Shown piece after piece: positions 1 through 9,445 of a stretch of DNA of 28,451 nt. Origin of the DNA: Cladosporium sp. IMV 00045 (lineage: Eukaryota > Ascomycota > Dothideomycetes > Cladosporiales > Cladosporiaceae). The stretch spans positions 1-28,451 of the forward strand of contig MSJI02000258.1 of NCBI GenBank assembly GCA_001931905.2. Reading direction: 5' to 3'. A model generated the notes under the pieces. The model had not been told where the DNA came from. It was given only the letters and a program-made list of their open reading frames with translations, and made no database searches. A program made the position numbers and the translations under genes. Within the stretch, counting starts at the first letter, position 1; every line of letters begins with the position of its first letter.

Positions 1-239
1 TTTTTATCCTTTTTGTCGAAAGACCAGTAACTCTTGTCGTATGCAAATGTTTTGGGTCCCTCGCCAGCTCCTTTGATTGCCTTGTTTTTCGCATCTTGCG
101 GTGGTGCTGTCAAGACCGTCTGCGTGCCTTTCATAGACACGATACATTTTGCGTTTCTGGCATGCTCGCGCGAGTTGAAAGGTCGCACTCTCACCACCAC
201 CTTAATATTTCCTCCTCCCCCTCCGCTGACAGGCGACAT
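1..239 (-). CDS. Kinesin-3 (Unc104/KIF1-type) motor, N-terminal fragment
   Basis: The gene starts at the ATG complementary to 237-239 and runs off the left edge, leaving 79 complete codons. After a Gly-rich start (MSPVSGGGGG) comes the kinesin beta1 strand NIKVVVRVRPFNSRE, then KCIVSMKGTQTVL and, near the edge, KTFAYDKSYWSFD. This is the typical opening of the kinesin-3 motor domain, which in other kinesins precedes the P-loop (not in the window). Kinesin-3 motors of the fungal UncA/Unc104 group carry vesicles and endosomes towards microtubule plus ends. No intron is seen in this part. The gene is divergent from TRM5, with 769 bp between start codons. Assignment to kinesin is firm; the kinesin-3 subgroup rests on the YDKSYWSFD stretch, and which fungal paralogue it is cannot be decided from 79 residues. 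Confidence 0.88.
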   Translation of the reverse strand, partial: MSPVSGGGGGNIKVVVRVRPFNSREHARNAKCIVSMKGTQTVLTAPPQDAKNKAIKGAGEGPKTFAYDKSYWSFDKKDK

Positions 240-1008
240 GGTGAAGGATGCCTCCTGGCTTATCGCAGTTTCATAGGTGGCCCGGCGACCTAAGTCGAAA
301 CGTCGGTAATTGTGAGTCGAGTTGTATGGGCTGGACGATCTAGATGTGTCATGCGTGTTTGCTTAGCGGTCAAGGGAGACTCTTACCGCTATGATGTTAT
401 ACCTGGCATCCTCGACGGGTTCGCGTGGAGTCGCGAACTTGTGGGCCAATCTCCGGGCTAGCTTTCACTCGCACAAATGTCTCTAGGCTTGACTTCATGT
501 GATGAATATTACCGCACTGCTGGCAGAAAGTACAACGAAAACAGCGTAGAACAAACAGCAGTAGTACAATCTCAGAGTTCATCAAATACAATATAACTAA
601 CATCTGCTACCTTACAATCAACCACGTCGTTCAAACATTGACCTTCAATTTCTCTTCACTTTCGAGAGCCCCTGCCTGCGATCCGATCCTGTTGAACACC
701 GAATCTCTCCCAATTGGGCACTAACAGAATCCCCGTGGTTCAGAAAAGTATACCAGGCCACGCACGGATTTCTTCGACCACATATCTCTCCGCCTCGAAA
801 ACTGCAGATCTAATAGCAGACAAATCCTACTCATTCGAAACGATCTCTTGTCTTGAACTGGCCAGTACAGTCGAATCGCATAAAAAGCTCCACCCTGAGT
901 CATTGAGACCAATAACCAAATTTCCGAAAAAAGATAGCTCAAAGCACCGCCTCGACCATTTGGCGCAAGACGCTCGAATCAGAATCTCTCCCTGCTGATC
1001 AGCAACTC
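240..1008. other. Divergent intergenic region, kinesin-3 / TRM5
   Basis: This interval separates two divergent start codons and presumably holds both promoters and 5' leaders. Short open frames occur on both strands, but none encodes a recognisable protein. The TRM5 frame is open from 916 to its start but contains no ATG there, so nothing argues for a longer TRM5 N-terminus unless an upstream exon is spliced on. No repeat, tRNA or mobile element was seen. Confidence 0.6.
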
Positions 1009-2391
1009 ATGGCCGACGACATGTTCCGCGCCCCGATCAACCGATCGATGCAGACGCTCGACAGGAGCCTGTTCAAGAAAATCGTCCCCGTCAAAGCAGC
1101 CCGCATCTTCGACAACAAGAACATCTCCCGCATCAGGGGCGAGTTGGAGCGTAATAAAGAAGCCCTCAACCAGGAAAGACTGGGCAGTGTTTATCCCGAT
1201 CCGGACCCAGACCGCGCGAAGACCGGCAAAAAGTGTGTCGTCCTCGGACCTGAGGTCTCGAGGAGCATCACAGATGGAGCACCCACGACATCTCCTGTGC
1301 TCAGCGAGCTCGCGAAGCAGGAACTCATCTCCATAATACCGTTCGACTTGACTTTGGACTACAGCTACTGGACCTACCATGATATCATGTCATCAATCTT
1401 GCCGGAAGACGAGCAAGGCGAAATACCCTCCGGTTTCTCTCAGGTCGGCCACGTTGCCCATCTCAATCTGCGAGACGAATACTTGAAGTACAAAGACATC
1501 ATTGCGCAGATCATCGTCGACAAAAACCAGTCGGTGACGACAGTCATCAACAAAATCGACGACGTGGGAGAGGAGAGCGAATTCCGCACGTTCAAGTATG
1601 AAGTGCTCGCGGGCAATGACGACCTGAACGTGACCGTCTCCGAGGAAGGCTGCATTTTCAAGTTTGACTACAGCAAAGTGTATTGGAACGTGCGCCTGAA
1701 CACCGAGCACAGGCGTCTGGTGGCAATGTTCAAAGAGGGCGAGGCCGTGTGCGACGTGATGGCTGGCATCGGTCCCTTCGCCGTGCCCGCTGGAAAGAAG
1801 AACATCTTCGTCTGGGCCAACGATCTGAACCCGGAAAGCTACGCTTGCATGGTCGATGCGGTCAAGAGAAACAAAGTGCAAGACTACGTCCGACCCTTCA
1901 ACGAGGACGGCAAGACGTTCATCCCATCCTCCGCCGAAGCACTGCTCAAATCCGACCGCAAAGTCGAAGTCCTCAAGAAAATCCCGCGCAAAGAGGCGAC
2001 TGCAGGCCAAAAACCCGAAGTCCTCAAGACATTCCACGAGCCCAAAGTCTTCAACCACTACGTGATGAACCTCCCCGCCACAGCCATCTACTTCCTCAAC
2101 AACTTCAGCGGCCTCTACCCCCCAGAACTACAAAAACAGCTCCCGGAAGGCACCGAGATGCCTCTCGTGCACGTGTACTGCTTCAGCACGAAATCCGACG
2201 ACAACGTGGAGGAAGGCAAGAAGATCTGCGAGGAGATCACGCAGCAGCTGGACTTCCCCATGAAGCCCGGCAGGATCGAGGACGGAGACGTGGAAATCCA
2301 CGACGTGCGCGACGTCGCGCCCAAGAAGCGCATGTTCTGCGCCAGCTTCCGACTCCCCACAGAGGTCGCTTTCCGCGAGCGCAGCCAATGA
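1009..2391 (+). CDS. TRM5: tRNA (guanine37-N1)-methyltransferase Trm5
   Basis: Trm5 transfers a methyl group from S-adenosylmethionine to N1 of G37 next to the anticodon, which prevents +1 frameshifting; in fungi the enzyme serves cytosolic and mitochondrial tRNAs. The 460-residue single-exon protein has the family order. An N-terminal region (FRAPINRSM, residues 5-13) is followed by the VYWNVRLNTEHRRL block around residues 224-237. Then come the SAM-binding loop DVMAGIGPFAVPA from D249, the acidic NDLNPES strand, and NLPATAIYFLN from N354 (the NPPY-like catalytic motif position). The C-terminus (CASFRLPTEVAF) matches the usual family end, so the gene looks intact. The start is the first ATG in a frame open from 916; M5 (1021) is a possible alternative. 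No mitochondrial presequence is obvious; a spliced upstream exon could supply one. Confidence 0.95.
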   Translation: MADDMFRAPINRSMQTLDRSLFKKIVPVKAARIFDNKNISRIRGELERNKEALNQERLGSVYPDPDPDRAKTGKKCVVLGPEVSRSITDGAPTTSPVLSELAKQELISIIPFDLTLDYSYWTYHDIMSSILPEDEQGEIPSGFSQVGHVAHLNLRDEYLKYKDIIAQIIVDKNQSVTTVINKIDDVGEESEFRTFKYEVLAGNDDLNVTVSEEGCIFKFDYSKVYWNVRLNTEHRRLVAMFKEGEAVCDVMAGIGPFAVPAGKKNIFVWANDLNPESYACMVDAVKRNKVQDYVRPFNEDGKTFIPSSAEALLKSDRKVEVLKKIPRKEATAGQKPEVLKTFHEPKVFNHYVMNLPATAIYFLNNFSGLYPPELQKQLPEGTEMPLVHVYCFSTKSDDNVEEGKKICEEITQQLDFPMKPGRIEDGDVEIHDVRDVAPKKRMFCASFRLPTEVAFRERSQ

Positions 2392-2832
2392 GTTTTTGGT
2401 GTCGTTGGCTTGACGACAAAGTCGGCTATGATTCACCCGACGACTCGCAGGGCTCGAGATCATCATGCCACAATGGTGAAGCGACGCCCTTAGATCACCA
2501 GAGATACGACATGCTGCAGGCTGACAAAGATCCTTGGCAAGCCACAGCGGCCGCATGGCCGCTCACTCCACGCTGCAGATAGCATGTAAATACGCCCAAG
2601 CGAAGAGTGAAGGATGCGCGCGCACAAATACATGTGAGAGCCGGTGTTACGTCGCGGGCAAAAGCCGGGAGCTGCATTCGAGTGAAGAAGAGCAAGTAGG
2701 TATATAAAAGCTTAAACCATTCCCACAACTCCTCCTTCCTCATCACAACAAACAAACAAACCAAAAACTCTCAATCACCAACCCATCAACCAAAATTCCC
2801 CAAAACCATCCCACCCACCCAAAAAACCCACA
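2392..2832. other. Intergenic: TRM5 3' end and SDR promoter
   Basis: This holds the TRM5 3' UTR and the promoter of the downstream dehydrogenase. A perfect inverted repeat lies at 2546-2563 (AGCGGCC, 4-nt loop GCAT, GGCCGCT) and could form a small hairpin in the TRM5 3' UTR. No gene is seen. Confidence 0.6.
2700..2832 (+). promoter_or_regulatory. TATA box and ATG-free leader of the SDR gene
   Basis: A strong TATA element (TATATAAAAG, about 2701-2710) lies about 125 bp before the SDR start codon. The intervening sequence is rich in C, A and T (CT-rich, then CAAA-rich), has no ATG, and ends CCCACAATG, a typical layout for a well-expressed or inducible fungal gene. The transcription start would be roughly 30-60 bp after the TATA box; this is inferred. 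Confidence 0.6.
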
Positions 2833-3744
2833 ATGACCACCCCACCAGTCTGGTTCATCACCGCCGCCTCCAGCGGCTTCGGACACGGCATCGCCCTCGA
2901 AGCTCTCGCGCGCGGCTACACCGTCGTCGCCACAGCGCGCAAGTCCTCCAAACTCGCCGACCTGAAAGCCGCGGAGCCCTCACGGCGGATTTGGACGTGA
3001 CGCAGCCGCTGGAAGAAATCAGCGCCATCGTGACCGCGGCCCACGCGCAGGTCGGCCGCTTCGATGTCCTGATCAACGCCGCCGGGTATATTCTCGAGGG
3101 GGCGATTGAGGAAGCGAGGTTAGTAAATGTTCTTTTTGGACCGATTGATTGATTGTCCTAAGACAACCTAGCTAACAACCCCCACAGCGCCGAAGAAACC
3201 CTCTACCTCTTCAACACCAACGTCCTCGGCCTCCTGAACACCACCCGGGCCTTCCTACCCTACATGCGCCAGCAACGCAGCGGGTCCATCGCCCTCTTCG
3301 GCAGCGTCGGCTCATGGCACGGCGGCCCCGCGGCAGGAATGTACTGCGCCACCAAATGGGCGGTCTCCGGCCTCTCCGAATCCCTCCGCGCCGAACTCGC
3401 CCCCTTCAACATCTCCGTCTGCTGCGTGGAACCAGGCTACTTCCGCACTGGCTTCCTGAACGCAGGGGCGAGAGTGCAGACGGCCCGGCGGATGGGGGAG
3501 TATGAAGCGAGCGCGGTGGGGGAGGCGAGGAAGTTGTTGGAGGTTTATAATGACAAGCAGCCGGGGAACTTGGTCAAGGGGGTGAGGGTTATTGTGGATG
3601 CTTTGAGAGGGGGGATGTGCCGATTAGGCTGGTCTTGGGAGTGATGCGAGGAAGGCGATTGAGGGGAAGTGCGAGAGTACGTTGAAGTATTTGAGGGAGA
3701 ATAAAGAGGTTATTGATGGGACGGATTATGCGGAGGGGGAGTGA
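2833..3744 (+). CDS. Short-chain dehydrogenase/reductase, frame-broken
   Basis: This is a classical SDR (Rossmann-fold NAD(P)H oxidoreductase); the substrate is unknown. Visible motifs are the cofactor loop ITAASSGFGHG near the N-terminus, the structural NAAG in LINAAGYILEG, a catalytic Ser in ALFGSVGSW, and the YxxxK pair in MYCATKWAVSG. Exons are 2833-3118 and 3188-3744; the 69-nt intron starts GTTAGT, has a GCTAAC branch point and ends CACAG. The reading frame breaks three times, each time by one missing base in a G run: at about 2973-2974, at 3609-3614, and at 3637-3639. Allowing for these, the product is about 281 residues, the normal SDR length, ending GTDYAEGE. Homology to SDRs continues across every break, so the gene is either recently dead or the consensus is wrong. 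It lies in tandem after TRM5 with its own TATA box. Confidence 0.8.
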
Positions 3745-4419
3745 GGAGAATGGGGTGGGTGGTGGGGTGAGGAGAGAAGGGGGAGAGATGGGAGATTGAA
3801 CGACCTGATGAGTAGCAGCATAATGTCAGCATGTGTTCCCTTAAGTGAGACGAACAGACCCAGGTATTCAAACGTGAATGGCAAACCATTTCAACAGACG
3901 TCCGAACAAAGCAACTCCTGAACGCAACGATGAATAATGCAAAGGTAATAATCTATTACAGAAAAAGTGATAGCTTAATATAACGAAACATCATAACCGC
4001 AAATCCCAAACCCCATCCATAAACCAGCCGACACTCTGTGTGTTGTGTACTCTTTCTTTCGTATGATATAAATAAGAAGGAAACCAAACATGTGCAAAAA
4101 GAAAGCCGTTCCTCGAAAAGTCCGTTTGTGAAAGTGAAAGAATCAAAACGCCGGTAAACGCCTCGCCAAAAAGCAAGAAAAGAAAAGGTGGGAAAGAAAC
4201 ATGAACGGGACTTGAAAAGCCTCCGTCGAAGAGCTTATGTGCTCGCGCGTTGCTCTTCGCAGCGCGAAAGTTGCAACATGCACGTCAAGCGACTACCATC
4301 ACGACGATCTCTGTACACGCTCCGCATGGAAAGAATGCTTCGTCAATATCCAAAAACGTCAAATGCCCTCTTGTGGCAAACCAAAACCATCACAGACGAA
4401 GAAGGAAAGTAGTCCGACC
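3745..4419. other. Convergent intergenic region
   Basis: This lies between the 3' ends of the SDR (plus) and the RRFxPxPVETS-repeat gene (minus). It is fairly AT-rich from about 3880 to 4200, as expected for two 3' UTRs and their polyadenylation regions. No gene, RNA or repeat was recognised. Confidence 0.55.
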
Positions 4420-6820
4420 TCAACCAGCCCAACTACCCCTCCTAGCACCAACGGCAAAGTTGCCGAAAACGCCATCGGTCTTCACCATATTCTTCTCCTG
4501 CCTGGCCCACTCGCGCACGTAGACCTTCAGCGCCTGCCAGCGCATGCACGTCGCCTCGCTGACCTCGCCGCCGCCGCCCTCGAAATCGGGGCCGAGGCGG
4601 ATGTAGCCTCGCGGCTGCTGGCGGGCCTTCGCGTCGTCTTGTCGCAGGTCCGCGATGGGGAAGCGGGAGATCTTCGAGAGTTCGGCGTCGAAGGGACGCG
4701 CGAGCGAAGGGTAGCCGAGGGAGAGGTAGTTGTAGACTTGCGTGATGAAGGAGTCGGGGTAGTCGTTGTGCATGGTCTCGTCGAGGTCGCGTTCGGTGAC
4801 GAGGACGTTGTTGATGCTGCTCAGGTCGGTGTTGCTGGGGCCTTGGCCCATGGGTACGGGCGGGGTCTTGATGATGGGTCCTTCGGGACCCACGCCGTCT
4901 GAGATCGAGGGTTCTTTATTGAAGGCTTTCTCGAAGGGATTGCCTTCTTGCTCAAAGCGAGGTGTCATGAGCCCCGAGACTGCTCCTGGTGGTGGGGAGA
5001 GAGATCCAGGAAAGTGTTCACCGTCTTGAGCGCAGAATCCACCCCAAAGACCCTTCTTCTCCTGGCTCGGGCTTCCTTGGGTGGCTTTTGGCGTCTTGAT
5101 GCTGGTGAAGTGAGGTTTCGGTGCCGCTTTCGGGCTTGACCACAGATGCGGCTCATCGTCCTCCTTTTCCTGGGACTCGGCGTGTTCTGTGAGATAGCAC
5201 ATCTGATTACGTAGTGCCGTCGAGCCCTGCGTAACATCGAATCTCGCAGGAGACGGGGATCTACAGCGAGGGAAACGCAGATCTCCACCAAGCATGGGTG
5301 GCCTGGCGCGGTCCTGCATGCCTTTGAAGTCCCTGTCCGGAGCAAGTCCAGCAGCTGGATTCCACCATGCGCTTTGGCTGGGCTGTTTAGTACCCTGCTT
5401 CGCGGTAGTTTGATTGGCTTTGCGCTCCTGTTCCATTCTCTCATGGTGTCTTTGCATCTCCAGCTGTTCCCAAGGAACCTTCGTGCTCTCTCGTCGGATC
5501 TTTTGTACGATTTCTTCGTCTTCGTGACCTTCCCACGTTGAAGGCCGGTCCTCAAACTGTGTTCGCTCTCCGTTTCTTCCTCGTCGACATAATGCATGAC
5601 AGGCTCATGAAAGTCGGAGTTAGGGAAAGCCGCCAGTGCCGCCTCGCGCATCCTCTCCTCAGCCCGCTTGGCTTCGAGCTTGAGAAGATAGTTGTGGAAG
5701 TTCTCATCCACGCTCTCTCGTATCCGGGTTGCATCCTTGAACCCAGAGAAAGGGTATGGATAAGAAGAATCTGAAGCAGTGATCGGTGAGCCTTGACCCG
5801 GACTAGAGGAAAGGGAAGATCTGTGTGAGGCCTGCTCACTCTCTGAACTTTCTATCGTATCCAATTCGGGGCAGCGGAACGAGTGCGAACGTTCGGAAAA
5901 TCTGTCCTGTACATGGCCGCCATCGAACGGAGCCAAAGGTCTTAGCCTGACTGGTTGATCGTTTTGGGCTGCCTTCGCGGCGGATGCATCGGGCATCTCC
6001 GTGTCACTATCTGAGGAAACTCCACCAGGTGTCGAATCGCCAGTGATGTGTTTACGGTGCTCTTTTGCAGCAAGTCTGTGGCCAAGTTCGGTCTTGTTCG
6101 CAGGTGCAAGGGAAGCGTTCTTGTCGCTTGCTCTGCGAGATCGCTTTGCAGTGTCCAGCAGAATAGGCGCGAACTTGCGCACCGGCTTCTTCGGTTCCTC
6201 ACCAGGAGGTGGCTGATCAGGTGCGAGCTCTGCTTCACCTTTAGCAGAGCTCTTTCCTACAGTGTCAAATGTTTCCAGGTTGAATTTGATATGTGGCGCT
6301 CCTTGCTGTTGTCTGCCCTTACTACTACTTTGAGTTGTTTCGATCGGCTGAGGAAAAAAACGACTCTTCGGCTTTGGCTTGTCGTTCTTCTCTGGCGAAC
6401 TGCCGCGAGATGATCGCGCAGAAGTTTCCACAGGTTGAGGCAGAAATCGACGAGGCTTGGATTGGTCGTCTTGCTGTGACTTCCTGTCCTCGGAGGACTT
6501 GGATGAAGTCTCCACCGGCTCAGGTGCAAATCTCCGAGGCTTTGACAGATCACCAGTCTCCGCTTCCGCCTTTTTTCTTGAGCTCTTAGACGATGTCTCT
6601 ACAGGTTGTGGAAGAAACCGCCTAGGCTTTGCCCGGTGAGATCGCCCGTCTCCGGCTCTTTCCTAGCTGTCTTTGAGCTCTTGCTCGTCGTCTCCACAGG
6701 CTCGGGAGCGAATCGCCTCGCCTTGGGCTTCTCATCCTGTGCATTGTCCTTCTCTTTTGACGATCTGGAAGAGGTTTCGACAGGCGTTGGGTTGAACCGC
6801 CTGGGCGGTGGCGAAGACAT
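4420..6820 (-). CDS. Fungal protein with tandem RRFxPxPVETS motifs, frame-broken
   Basis: I do not recognise a named family or function. Starting at the ATG at 6820 (another lies in frame at 6850) and allowing two single-base losses, the protein is about 800 residues. Residues 1-230 carry up to eight copies of the motif [RK]RFxPxP[VI]ET[ST]xxSS, with the key Phe at about residues 9, 37, 69, 98, 126 and 156, and weaker copies at 180 and 217. The linkers are polar and charged. The middle is Ser/Pro/Asp-rich and probably disordered. A charged helix around residue 455 (MQRHHERMEQERK) follows. The C-terminus (about 689-780) looks globular: PDSFITQVYNYLSLGYPSLA, FPIADLRQDD, YIRLGPDFEGGG, CMRWQALKVYVREWARQ. 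Breaks are at 6632-6634 (GGG on the coding strand) and 5554-5556 (TTT). The repeats run straight across the first break, so an intron is unlikely. Confidence 0.72.
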
Positions 6821-9445
6821 TGTGGTGGAACTGAAAGAAATCAAGGGCACGGCGCCCGGAGTGAGGCCTGAACGCGAAAGCTCATGCGTGAGAATTGGCT
6901 AGGTCGCGAGTTGATCGGCGTAGCCTAGAAATATATCGTTGTGTGGGTTGCAGTATTGTCGTGTGCACTGCAAACTGCGTCGGTGAATGGCAGGATTGAA
7001 GTGTGTTGCGACGCGACGTTGTTGAGAGAGGGAGCAGCCGGGATGGTCGCGGGTGTGACGTGAGTATCGCGTCAAAAGTATGTATGTGTCGAGGAGTAAG
7101 TGAAGTGAAAGATAAGCAGGCGGTGATGCTCAATAGTGCAGACAACAACGCAGCAACTGGGCCCAGTAGCTAGAGGAGGAGCTCGGAAAAAGGAAATGAG
7201 AGAAGTGACACGGCGAGACTAGTGTAGTGAGGTACAGCGGGCGACAGGTCAGCCAAGGCTCTCACGATGTTGAGCTACTGGATATTTGGCCAGGCGCGCC
7301 GGACGGAGAGGTTGAGGGAGAGGCTCTCGAGAAGATGGTGGTGGAAGGCGGCTATGCAGGTGGCCGACAGGATGCGTATATGTACGGGTATAAGGCGGGA
7401 AAGGCAGTTGTTGAGTATGTAGTAACAGACAGGTCAGGAAGGAAAAGAAGCAAGCAAGCAATGATAATCAGCGAGTATGTAGGTGGTAAGAGGAATTGAT
7501 GGCCCGCCGCCGCCGCCATCGCTCCCTCATGGCAGACACAGACACAGACAGTAGTGCTGCTGATCCAGGCTCTGTGGCTCTCTGTCGCCCTCTCTCGCGC
7601 TCGTGCTGCCGCTGGCACAAGACTTGCCGCGCACGCAGCTAAGCGTGGACTGCAGCCAAACCCTTCCAGGCCGATTCGATGATACACGCCTGCTCCACCC
7701 GCGCCGTGCATGCCCTTGGGGTTTCTGCCCGGCCGAACACGAGAGACAAGACGACGACGACGATCTTTGCGTGTGACTGGAAGGAACCTGGAAGTCTCGG
7801 AAAGCATCCTACTGCACATACGCGCGTGCTTGTTCGCTGTCACTTGTTGTGGTATATTCTCCTCTACAACTGCTGCTTCATCCACCGCCTCACATATACT
7901 CTCTCACTCCCCACCATCTAGACCATGACTAGTCGCCAGCAATACTTGCACGTTTCAGTAGTAGCAACAGTTCGGCTCCCTCTCAATCATCCACCCGGTC
8001 ACCGATCATCTCGATTCATGTCTCCACTTACGAACCATCCAACCGCTTCCGAGGCACGGCCCGCAAGGCGTTCATCCTCTCTGCCTTCTCACCTTCCCAC
8101 TCTTTCTTCAGAACATCTGTACATATCCGCAAAATCGCCCTGCAAAAGCACAGGTAATAGATAGGGTGGTGTACCTGCGATAAATCCCGATCCCACGCAT
8201 GAACGACAGGTACTGCAGTTCAGTACTTGCAATCATCACATCTGGTACGCCATTCGTCCGCACATGTCCGTACGACTACTCTCCTCGAAGACCCAGAAAT
8301 ATCCATCACATGCCGCTGCTTGCTGCCATGCATCCTCATCAAGCCAGACCAGAGTATCCACCCAAAAGACCAACTCCACAATATCCCCAGACGAGACTTT
8401 AGTGAGGTCTTCACCGTCTTTTCGTTGCCTACAGTACCATCCTCCTCGGGACTCAACATCAACATTGCTGTCAGCCAACACTTCACCCTCCTGACCGCGT
8501 GCTGCTTGCCGTTTCTTTTCCCCATGCATGATGGGCATGCGTCAAAATTCACGCGGCAAATCATCACCCGCTTTGCTCTCGTGTTCGCGGAGGCGGCTTC
8601 TCACTCCCCGCCCAAGAGCTTCTGGCTGACCTCGCACGTCGGGATTGGAAGTTGGTGGCTTGCCTCACCTCACCTGTACTAGTGTATCCCATCTCTACAC
8701 TTGTTGAGTACCATAACTATGGAAAAACCAAGCGCCATCCATAAACCCGGTCCACACACGCCTGATTTCGAAAAAGAAGTTCTCGGCAGAGGCCTCACTC
8801 GCATCCTCGAAGCCGCACACCGCTGCACTTCTTCCGTCCACTCACCCGCACATCGATATCGATAATGTACAACAGGACGATATAGCACGTATCCACCAGA
8901 GAGCGGGAGGAAGAGGACAAGCCCTTGGCCAAAACCTTGACTCTCACATGCATACATTGACATATATGCAACAGCGCATGGCACATGCTGCACTCCGGAT
9001 TATGGCGTTTTGCGGACCCTAAGTCCCGTCTTTGAGGCGGTCTGGCTTTGGTGCGGGCCTGTCGATGGGACTTCTGCTGTTGTGCTCCACCGGCTTCTGC
9101 GTGGACGATCTTCTGGACGAGAAGAAAGGGAATCAATCCCACGATGATTCAGACATCAGATCGATGCAGATTGACAGATCAACAGGGTAATCATCACCAT
9201 ATTGACTCTCCGTGATCGACTTCAATCGAAAAGCTTGTCTAGCAACTTGCATGGAAAGGTGAAATATATTTGGGAAGGGCTTGCCAAATGAGGCTTGACT
9301 ATACTATACTGCACTACAACACTGCCAGTCTGACTTTCCCATCACAGTGCATCACTATCGGATCTCATCGATCAATTAAACCAGCACAAGAAAATTCTAT
9401 TCTATGATACATACCAACACACAACAAAAGAAACCCCCCATCACC
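6821..9445. other. 2.6 kb gene-free interval upstream of the repeat-protein gene
   Basis: No convincing gene is seen on either strand. About 7150-7500 is purine-rich on the plus strand, so CT-rich on the minus strand, as expected for the promoter or leader of the minus-strand gene at 6820. Short simple repeats occur: CCG units at 7504-7517 and CAGACA units at about 7533-7551. The right end holds the 3' UTR of the GH55 gene. Frames of up to about 177 codons exist but have no recognisable domains. Confidence 0.55.

Noticed and set aside
397..603. Small Cys-rich, partly hydrophobic minus-strand frame near the kinesin start
   Set aside because: Looks at first like a small secreted or membrane peptide, but it lies in the divergent promoter region and its start context and composition are unconvincing.
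1393..2058. 221-codon open frame antisense to TRM5
   Set aside because: Codon-bias shadow of a well-supported gene; the sense strand carries all the Trm5 motifs.
6599..6850. An intron at about 6632 as an alternative to a frameshift in the repeat gene
   Set aside because: The motif array continues on both sides with normal spacing and exactly one base of displacement, so nothing would be removed by splicing.
7352..7885. 177-codon minus-strand frame in the 2.6 kb gap
   Set aside because: Composition is driven by simple repeats (CCG, CAGACA) and a CT-rich tract; no recognisable domain.
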